From NCBI RefSeq assembly GCF_900087015.1, contig NZ_FLKP01000002.1:248001-312000 (forward strand): 64,000 nucleotides of DNA, given 5' to 3'. The first letter of the stretch is position 1. Each line of letters begins with the position of its first letter. The translations under genes and the position numbers were made by a program. Below are positions 58,108-64,000 of the stretch, piece after piece. The DNA is from Christensenella timonensis. GTDB lineage: Bacteria > Bacillota > Clostridia > Christensenellales > Christensenellaceae. The notes under the pieces are model-generated. The model made no database searches and was not told where the DNA came from. It worked only from the letters and a program-made list of their open reading frames with translations.

Positions 58108-59025
58108 TCAATCCATGTGGTACCGCGCTTTGAATACTTTGAGCCCCGCACGCGCAAACGGGTTTTTTGCCAGTTTCCACAGCGCTCTTTTCTTGTCGCC
58201 TTCCGCACAGACGGCGCCGTAGAATTCATCCGCATAATCCGGGTTTTCGAGGATCACACGGTTTTTGACGTTTCCCTTTTGCACCTCGCGGTAAAACTCC
58301 AGCCACACCACGCGGTTTTCGCGCACGCCTTCTTCGTGCAGGGACAGAAAGGAATTCCCGCCGTGCAGGCGGTAAAGATAGGCTGTTTTGTCGGTATAGG
58401 CCGGTTCGTCATACAGGCACGCGCGCAGGAAGAAATCGTAATCGTGCACGTATTTATAATTTTTAAAACCTCCAACCGCTTCGTAAAGGCTGCGTTCAAA
58501 AAGCAGGTTGCCGGTGGAAATACTCACGTTTTCCGCCACCGCACTAAGCGCGATGAACCGTTTGCCCGCGATCTTGTCCTGTATTTTTTCAAAAGCCGTT
58601 GCCTGCCCGCTTTCCAATCGCCGTCCGTCCGCATCGATGCAGCGCACTTTGGAAAACCCCCACATGCTGCCTTTTTCCCGTATGGCCTGCATCATCGCAG
58701 TGAAGCGGTTTTCTTCAAACAGGTCGTCCGCGTTCAATATGGCGATATACTGTCCGGAAGCCGCCGCGATCCCTGCGTTGATCGTGGCGTGCGCGCCCAT
58801 ATTCCGTTCGTTTCGGGAGATCACGATACGGCCAGGGAAACGCTCTCGGAAAAGTTCGTCCTGCGCAACCGACAAAATCTCCTGCCAGCTGTTATCCTGC
58901 GAGCAATCGTCGACCACCACAAGCTCAATATTCCTGTACGTTTGCGCAGCAACACAGCCGAGCGCCTGCCGGATATATTTTTCGTAGTTATAGGATGGGA
59001 TGACGACGGAAACCAGCGGCTGCAT
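58108..59025 (-). CDS. Glycosyltransferase family 2
   Basis: 305 residues, GT-A fold: VSVVIPSYNYEKYIRQAL, VVVDDCSQDNSWQEI, and the metal-binding ILNADDLFEENRF. Last gene of the rhamnose operon, starting 1 bp after the rfbD stop. It probably adds a sugar to a cell-wall glycan. Cytosolic. Confidence 0.87.
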   Translation of the reverse strand: MQPLVSVVIPSYNYEKYIRQALGCVAAQTYRNIELVVVDDCSQDNSWQEILSVAQDELFRERFPGRIVISRNERNMGAHATINAGIAAASGQYIAILNADDLFEENRFTAMMQAIREKGSMWGFSKVRCIDADGRRLESGQATAFEKIQDKIAGKRFIALSAVAENVSISTGNLLFERSLYEAVGGFKNYKYVHDYDFFLRACLYDEPAYTDKTAYLYRLHGGNSFLSLHEEGVRENRVVWLEFYREVQKGNVKNRVILENPDYADEFYGAVCAEGDKKRALWKLAKNPFARAGLKVFKARYHMD

Positions 59026-59026
59026 A

Positions 59027-59881
59027 TCAAATCTCTTTTAAATAACGCGCGACCGCGTCTTTATAGTCCGGCAAACGCGCAAAGCCGCCGTCAATAAGCG
59101 TCTGCTTGGAAAGGCGCGAGTTTTTGGGGCGCGCCGCCGCAGTGGGATGTTCTTTCGCATATTCTTCCGATGTCACGGGAACCACCTTCGTCTGCCGGCC
59201 CGCCTGCGCAAAAATTTCTTTCGCAAAATCGTACCAGGTGATGTCGCCTTCGTTGGACGCCTGGTATACGCCGTATTTGCGCGAACCGAGCATGTCGCAA
59301 ATGAGGGATGCCACATCAAACGTATAGGTGGGCGCGCCGTGCTGGTCGCATACCACAGAAATTTCGTCGAGCGTTTCGGACAGGCGCAGCATCGTTTTTA
59401 CAAAATTACCACCGTTTTTCCCGAACACCCAGCAGATGCGCAGGATATAAGAATCGTTTAACAGCTTTTGCACCTCAAGCTCGCCGCCGTATTTGGTTTC
59501 ACCGTAAACATTCTGTGGATTTTTGGGGTCGTCGGCCTCCCACGGTGTATCCTTGGAAAACCCGTCGAACACGTAATCCGTACTGATGTACATCATTTCC
59601 GCTTGGACGGCTTTTGCCGCGAGCGCAACGTTCTTGGTGCCCATGACGTTAACCGCAAAGCAGGTATCGCGGTCGCTTTCCGCTTTATCCACCGCCGTAT
59701 AGGCCGCGCAGTGCACGATGCTCGTGGGCGCGTATTCCCTGATATACGAAAGTACGGCCTTCTCGTCCGTCAGGTCGAAGTCGGCGATATCCACGCCGCG
59801 GTTTTCGATGCCGCGCAAGTCAAGGTGCCGCACCACGTCATAGCCGAGCTGTCCCTTTACCCCTGTCACCAATACTTTCAT
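59027..59881 (-). CDS. rfbD: dTDP-4-dehydrorhamnose reductase
   Basis: 284 residues, extended SDR: VTGVKGQLGYDVV (NADPH site), HCAAYTAVDKAESD, and the catalytic YGETKYGGE (YxxxK). Final step to dTDP-L-rhamnose. ATG is 9 bp after the rfbB stop. Confidence 0.94.
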   Translation of the reverse strand: MKVLVTGVKGQLGYDVVRHLDLRGIENRGVDIADFDLTDEKAVLSYIREYAPTSIVHCAAYTAVDKAESDRDTCFAVNVMGTKNVALAAKAVQAEMMYISTDYVFDGFSKDTPWEADDPKNPQNVYGETKYGGELEVQKLLNDSYILRICWVFGKNGGNFVKTMLRLSETLDEISVVCDQHGAPTYTFDVASLICDMLGSRKYGVYQASNEGDITWYDFAKEIFAQAGRQTKVVPVTSEEYAKEHPTAAARPKNSRLSKQTLIDGGFARLPDYKDAVARYLKEI

Positions 59882-59890
59882 CGTTTGCTC

Positions 59891-60910
59891 CTATCTGTCC
59901 GCGTACATCTTCTGGTAATAATTCTGGTAATCGCCGCTTACAATATTCTTCCACCAGCCTTCGTTGGCAAGATACCAATCCACTGTCTGCGCGATCCCCT
60001 CGTCAAACGTCGTCGTGGGTTCCCAGCCGAGTTCATTCATCATCTTGGTCGGGTCGATCGCATAGCGCAGGTCGTGACCCGCGCGGTCTTTTACATACGT
60101 GATCAGGCTTTCCGGCTTGTTAAGCTGCTTTAAGATCGTCTTTACGACCTGCAGGTTCGTACGCTCGTTATGCCCGCCGATATTATATACCTCGCCCACG
60201 CGTCCGCCATGGATAATCCTGTCGATAGCCGCGCAGTGGTCACGCACATAAAGCCAGTCGCGCACATTTTCCCCCGTTCCGTATACCGGCAGGCTCTCGT
60301 CCGCCAGCGCGCGGGAAATAATGAGCGGAATCAGCTTTTCCGGAAAATGGTACGGCCCGTAGTTGTTCGAGCAGCGCGAAATCGTAACCGGCAAATGGAA
60401 CGTCCTGTGGTACGCCTGCACCAGTAAATCTGCGCCGGCCTTGGACGCCGAATAGGGAGAGGATGTATGAATGGGCGTTTCTTCCGTAAAGAACAAATCT
60501 GGGCGGTCGAGCGGCAAATCGCCGTAAACCTCGTCTGTCGAAACCTGATGGTAACGCTTGACGCCGTATTCGCGCGATGCATCCATCAGCACCTGCGTTC
60601 CCAGAATATTCGTACGCAGGAAGATTCCCGGGTCTTTGATCGAGCGGTCGACATGGGACTCCGCCGCGAAGTTTACTACGATGTCCGGGTGTTCTTCCCC
60701 GAACAGCGCAAACACCGCTTCCCGATCCGCGATATCTGCCTTGACGAACTTCACATTCGGCCGGTCAAGGACATCCTTTAAGGTTTCCAGATTGCCCGCA
60801 TAGGTGAGCAGATCCAGTATCACGATTTCATAGTCCGGATGGTTTTCCAGCATGTGAAACACAAAGTTGCTGCCAATAAAACCTGCCCCGCCTGTTACCA
60901 GTATCTTCAT
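59891..60910 (-). CDS. rfbB: dTDP-glucose 4,6-dehydratase
   Basis: 339 residues: VTGGAGFIGSNFVFHML (NAD site), NFAAESHVDRSI, STDEVYGDLP (catalytic T-D-E) and YSASKAGADLLV (YxxxK). The ATG at 60910 has AAGGAGAAGTTAAGTAAG upstream, and the ybaK stop is 1 bp before it. Confidence 0.95.
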   Translation of the reverse strand: MKILVTGGAGFIGSNFVFHMLENHPDYEIVILDLLTYAGNLETLKDVLDRPNVKFVKADIADREAVFALFGEEHPDIVVNFAAESHVDRSIKDPGIFLRTNILGTQVLMDASREYGVKRYHQVSTDEVYGDLPLDRPDLFFTEETPIHTSSPYSASKAGADLLVQAYHRTFHLPVTISRCSNNYGPYHFPEKLIPLIISRALADESLPVYGTGENVRDWLYVRDHCAAIDRIIHGGRVGEVYNIGGHNERTNLQVVKTILKQLNKPESLITYVKDRAGHDLRYAIDPTKMMNELGWEPTTTFDEGIAQTVDWYLANEGWWKNIVSGDYQNYYQKMYADR

Positions 60911-60911
60911 C

Positions 60912-61400
60912 TTACTTAACTTCTCCTTCTGCCTGCCAGTTTTTGCAGACGTCGATCCATCCTGCCGCCTTTGCATATTGCATCAGTTCGCCGCACGTAA
61001 GCTCGATCGCGCTGTTTGCGCTCCCGCATGCGGGGAACACGGTGTCAAACCTTTTGAGGGATTCATCCAGATACACCTTTACTTCCTTTGGCACGGCAAA
61101 CGGGCATACGCCGCCCACCGGATGCCCGGTCAACTCCGGCACTTCCTGCGCTGTGAGCATCTTTGCCTTCGTGCCAAAATACGCCTTGTACCGTGCATTA
61201 TCGATCTTGGCATCGCCCGCGGCCACGATAAGCACACACCGATCCCCCACCTTGAAGGACAACGTCTTTGCGATACGCGCGCCCTGCACCCCCAGGGCCA
61301 ATGCCGCCAGCTCTACCGTCGCGCTGGAGTCTTCCAGCTCGCGCACCCTGCCGTCTATGCCGAACTGCTTAAAATATTGCTTTACCGTTTCTACCGACAT
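60912..61400 (-). CDS. YbaK/EbsC-type aminoacyl-tRNA deacylase
   Basis: 162 residues. ARIAKTLSFKVGDRCVLIVAAGD carries the catalytic-site Lys, and GHPVGGVCPFAVP is the family glycine-rich loop. These proteins clear mischarged Cys- or Ala-tRNA(Pro). It is embedded in the rhamnose operon: its ATG follows the rfbC stop by 3 bp and its stop is 1 bp before rfbB. A GTG one codon earlier is possible. Confidence 0.88.
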   Translation of the reverse strand: MSVETVKQYFKQFGIDGRVRELEDSSATVELAALALGVQGARIAKTLSFKVGDRCVLIVAAGDAKIDNARYKAYFGTKAKMLTAQEVPELTGHPVGGVCPFAVPKEVKVYLDESLKRFDTVFPACGSANSAIELTCGELMQYAKAAGWIDVCKNWQAEGEVK

Positions 61401-61403
61401 CAC

Positions 61404-61949
61404 TTAAAAATCCACATCACTGTCTTTGAGCAGCGGCGCCTGCAAATCTTTTTGCGAGAGGATCGGGTTTTCGATGCCCCATTCAACGCCGATCTCCGGG
61501 TCGTCGAAACGGATAGAACGGTCACATTCCGGCGAATAGACCTCATCCACCTTGTATTGTACTTCTACATCATCACTGAGCGTCAAAAAACCGTGCCCCA
61601 TGCCCTTGGGCATAAAGAACATGCGTTTATTCTCTGCCGAAAGTTCCACCGCGTACCATTTTTTATACGTTGGGGAATCCTTTCTCAGATCCACCGCCAC
61701 ATCGAGGATCTTCCCGCGGGTGCAGCGCAGCAGCTTTGCTTGCGCCATTGGGTTTTTCTGGAAATGCAGCCCGCGCAACGTCCCTTTTTGTGCGGAAAAC
61801 GACTGGTTGTCCTGTACGAATTCACAGGTGATGTCCAGCTCTTCAAACTTTGGTTTGCTGTATGTCTCCATGAACCATCCGCGATGGTCTCCGTGTACGT
61901 CCGGCTCTATGACGACCAGGCCTTCGATGCCTGTTTCTTTGAGCTTCAT
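61404..61949 (-). CDS. rfbC: dTDP-4-dehydrorhamnose 3,5-epimerase
   Basis: 181 residues, cupin fold: [15 protein letters not shown] (with the active-site His region), [19 protein letters not shown], and [14 protein letters not shown]. The long open frame upstream lies inside rfbA; the ATG at 61949 overlaps the rfbA stop by 4 bp (ATGA). Confidence 0.94.
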   Translation of the reverse strand: MKLKETGIEGLVVIEPDVHGDHRGWFMETYSKPKFEELDITCEFVQDNQSFSAQKGTLRGLHFQKNPMAQAKLLRCTRGKILDVAVDLRKDSPTYKKWYAVELSAENKRMFFMPKGMGHGFLTLSDDVEVQYKVDEVYSPECDRSIRFDDPEIGVEWGIENPILSQKDLQAPLLKDSDVDF

Positions 61950-62833
61950 ATATCGAGCACCTTCCCTTCCGCAACTGCATTGAGATGCTCCCCGTACGGC
62001 GATTTGCCGTATTTTGCGGCGCTGCTGCGAAGCGTGTCGCAGTCGATCCACCCTTTGCGAAACGCGATCTCCTCCGGCGCGGACATGACGATGCCTTGCC
62101 GCTTTTGCAGCATGCGTACAAATTCCGCCGCCTCGATCAGCGAATCGAACGTCCCGGTGTCCAGCCACGCATAGCCGCGCCCCATCAGCTTGACGTCAAG
62201 ATCGCCCTCTTTTAAATAGACTGCGTTCAGGTCTGTCACTTCGAGCTCGCCGCGCGCGCTTGGCTTTAACGCCTTGGCATATTTCGATACGCGGTTGTCG
62301 TAGAAGTAAAGGCCGGTAATCGCATAGTTGGATTTTGGATCCTGCGGTTTTTCTTCCACAGAAAGCGCCTTGCCGTCCTGGTCGAACTCCACGATGCCAA
62401 AACGCTCCGGGTCGTCCACGTAGTAACCAAATACGGTAGCCCGGCCGCTGTCCGCATTGGCTACCGCCTCCGCCATCAACTGGGAAAGCCCGTTCCCGTA
62501 AAAGATATTGTCGCCTAAGATCATCGCGCACGTATCGCCCGCGATAAATTCCTCACCGATAATGAAGGCTTGCGCAAGGCCGTCCGGCGACGGCTGCTCC
62601 TTATAGGAAAGCGAAATCCCGAACTGCGAACCGTCCCCCAGCAGGCTTTTAAAGCGCGGCAGGTCGACAGGCGTCGAAATGATCAGGATATCCTTGATGC
62701 CCGCCAGCATGAGCGTGGAAAGCGGATAATAAATCATCGGCTTGTCGTAAACCGGCAAAAGTTGTTTGCTGGACATGATCGTGAGCGGATACAGGCGCGT
62801 TCCCGAGCCTCCCGCAAGTATAATTCCCTTCAT
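61946..62833 (-). CDS. rfbA: Glucose-1-phosphate thymidylyltransferase
   Basis: 295 residues: [14 protein letters not shown] (nucleotide loop), [17 protein letters not shown], and [10 protein letters not shown] (metal Asp). First committed step to dTDP-rhamnose. The ATG at 62833 follows AAAGGGGGAAGCT. Confidence 0.95.
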   Translation of the reverse strand: MKGIILAGGSGTRLYPLTIMSSKQLLPVYDKPMIYYPLSTLMLAGIKDILIISTPVDLPRFKSLLGDGSQFGISLSYKEQPSPDGLAQAFIIGEEFIAGDTCAMILGDNIFYGNGLSQLMAEAVANADSGRATVFGYYVDDPERFGIVEFDQDGKALSVEEKPQDPKSNYAITGLYFYDNRVSKYAKALKPSARGELEVTDLNAVYLKEGDLDVKLMGRGYAWLDTGTFDSLIEAAEFVRMLQKRQGIVMSAPEEIAFRKGWIDCDTLRSSAAKYGKSPYGEHLNAVAEGKVLDI

Positions 62834-62870
62834 AGCTTCCCCCTTTTTCCATGGGTATTTTACTGCATTA

Positions 62871-63668
62871 TCATAACTTTTTTTGCTTCCCTGTGTCAAG
62901 CGGCTGCGCTTTGCCGCGCCACTTCCAGAAGTACTTGAACATGGAACCGATGTGGATCAGTAAATAGCGCAAGCTGTGCGCGCTGCTGCGTGCATAATCG
63001 TGCACCACGTAATCGTACGGGTAAAAGACGACGCGCGCGATCTGAAGCGCCATGCGCGACAAATCCGCATCTTCAAAATACATGAAATACCGTTCGTCAA
63101 ATCCGCCGATCTGCTTAAAAAGCTCTGTGCGGACTAATAAAAAGCACCCGCTGGCAAATTCGATATCCGTGACCTCCGTGAGGTCTTCATCCAGCATCTT
63201 ATAATGCCTGCGCAGGTTCTCCCATTTTTTCCCGGGCGTACGGTTTGCGATCAAATATTTCAACTTGGGATTGCGTTTGGGCAAATACTGCGGGTCGCCG
63301 TTTGTGTAGCGTACCGCCGGGGTACACAGCCCGATATCCGGGTTTTTACGCAGGAAGCCCGTGAGCTCCGCCAGGATGTCGCTGTGCAGGATGATATCCG
63401 GGTTGACGATCGCGTGGAAATCCGAATCGATCAGGTCAAGAACCAGGTTATGTCCCGCGCCAAACCCCAGGTTTTTATCGCTGAACACAACGCCGATCGC
63501 CGAAAACTCATCCGCCAGGCGCACCGCGCTGTCGTCCTTGGACGCATTGTCGACCAAATAGATCTTCATGCGCACGCCGTGCGTATATTCAAGAAGCGTC
63601 CGGATGGCCTGGCGCGCTTTCTCATAGTTGTTATAGTTTACGATGCTGACCGTTACGTCATATTTCAA
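62871..63668 (-). CDS. Glycosyltransferase family 2, rhamnosyltransferase-like
   Basis: 265 residues: [37 protein letters not shown], and NPDIILHSD where the metal site lies; later [14 protein letters not shown] and [12 protein letters not shown]. The open frame reaches an ATG at 63695, but that is only about 6 bases after the predicted transcript start. A TTG at 63668, 9 bp after GGAGG, gives the natural fold start (KYDVTVSIV). First gene of the rhamnose operon. Confidence 0.85.
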   Translation of the reverse strand: MKYDVTVSIVNYNNYEKARQAIRTLLEYTHGVRMKIYLVDNASKDDSAVRLADEFSAIGVVFSDKNLGFGAGHNLVLDLIDSDFHAIVNPDIILHSDILAELTGFLRKNPDIGLCTPAVRYTNGDPQYLPKRNPKLKYLIANRTPGKKWENLRRHYKMLDEDLTEVTDIEFASGCFLLVRTELFKQIGGFDERYFMYFEDADLSRMALQIARVVFYPYDYVVHDYARSSAHSLRYLLIHIGSMFKYFWKWRGKAQPLDTGKQKKL

Positions 63669-63707
63669 ATTCGCTACCCTCCGGCGAGCCTTCATGAACT
63701 CTGTAAT

Positions 63708-63736
63708 ATTATATCAATAAACCGCGGTATTTTCCA
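63708..63736 (-). promoter_or_regulatory. Promoter of the rhamnose operon
   Basis: On the minus strand TGGAAA (63736-63731), 17-bp spacer, TATAAT (63713-63708). Predicted start near 63701, which supports the TTG start of the first gene at 63668. Confidence 0.6.
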
Positions 63737-63759
63737 TCTGTAATTTACGGGGATATGGA

Positions 63760-63788
63760 TTGCGTATTCCGCAGGGCCGGTGTATAAT
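63760..63788 (+). promoter_or_regulatory. Promoter of the gene at the right edge
   Basis: TTGCGT (63760-63765), 17-bp spacer, TATAAT (63783-63788), about 30 bp before the ATG at 63820. Confidence 0.6.
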
Positions 63789-63819
63789 AAAGGCAGGATC
63801 CAAAAAGGGTGGATTACTT

Positions 63820-64000
63820 ATGGAAAACGATTCAAAGAAACAAAAAAAGATACGCGGCAATGTGATCACGGTCGTTGTTGTGACGGCGTTGATTGTATTT
63901 TTTGTGCTCAGCATGGTGCAAATGTTCAATACAAAGGTAGCGGAGTACAAGTTATCGCCCCAGTATCAGGCATTCCAGGAGCGCTGGGCACAGCAGCACG
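63820..64000 (+). CDS. Membrane-anchored protein, N-terminal part only
   Basis: 60 residues visible. A Lys-rich cytosolic start (NDSKKQKKIRG) is followed by one membrane helix (VITVVVVTALIVFFVLSMV) and then an outside region beginning FNTKVAEYKLSPQYQAF. AAAAAGGGTGG precedes the ATG. Too short to name. Confidence 0.7.
   Translation, partial: MENDSKKQKKIRGNVITVVVVTALIVFFVLSMVQMFNTKVAEYKLSPQYQAFQERWAQQH

Noticed and set aside
1-64000. CRISPR array or prophage
   Set aside because: No regularly spaced repeats, cas genes, integrase or phage structural genes were found; the only hints are IS fragments and the orphan tail at 19108-19356.

Overview
The window reads as chromosome of a Gram-positive, anaerobic Clostridia-type bacterium. 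The evidence is strong GGAGG ribosome sites, a class-3 fructose-bisphosphatase, class I hybrid-cluster protein, FeoAB with a small Cys-rich partner, class B sortase, YitT, DUF1846, a PerR-like Fur protein and a thl-crt-hbd set typical of butyrate formers. GC content is about 50 percent in genes. A Christensenella-like origin is only a guess. No rRNA, CRISPR array or intact transposon was seen.

Layout. (1) 1-12104, all minus strand: three paralogous FAD-dependent oxidoreductases interleaved with a complete LIV-type ABC importer (livG, livF, livH, binding protein, livM), followed by thiolase, crotonase and 3-hydroxyacyl-CoA dehydrogenase (cut by the window edge). (2) 12256-16322: DhaL, DhaK and glycerol dehydrogenase with a PocR/AraC regulator. 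(3) 16901-18757: a membrane EAL protein with a degenerate GGDEF domain. (4) 18857-29948: about 11 kb bounded by two copies of the 3' end of tRNA-Arg. The left copy is a broken tRNA; the right copy is the working tRNA-Arg(ACG) gene. Inside are a 2451-residue surface protein, a divergent AgrA/AgrC-like two-component system, fragments of two IS families and a likely type I toxin-antitoxin unit. This looks like an old genomic island, although no integrase remains.

(5) 30167-36537: PAP2 phosphatase, heavy-metal carrier, PerR-like regulator, sortase B, a lipoprotein-like protein, a LysA-like decarboxylase, a phosphoesterase and a PIG-V-like membrane enzyme. (6) 36553-39089: methionine/one-carbon genes resembling pieces of MetH plus MTHFR. 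(7) 39226-45099: Fbp, a small membrane protein, YdcF and the feo iron(II) operon. (8) 45127-52963: DUF5996, Crp/Fnr regulator divergent from hcp, Ogt, a Nim-like flavoprotein, YitT, an XRE repressor divergent from a small unknown gene, and Rho. (9) 53310-57963: DUF1846, MBL hydrolase, DUF1934, zinc ribbon and MATE. (10) 58108-63668: dTDP-rhamnose operon (rfbA-rfbC-ybaK-rfbB-rfbD) flanked by two glycosyltransferases. (11) 63820-64000: the start of an anchored protein.

The part that best fits an undescribed system is region 1, a dedicated import plus flavoenzyme pathway of unknown substrate that may feed a CoA beta-oxidation module. The type I toxin unit and the tRNA-bounded island are also well supported by direct sequence patterns. 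Starts were often moved downstream of the longest open frame to the codon with a proper ribosome site; several chosen starts are TTG.
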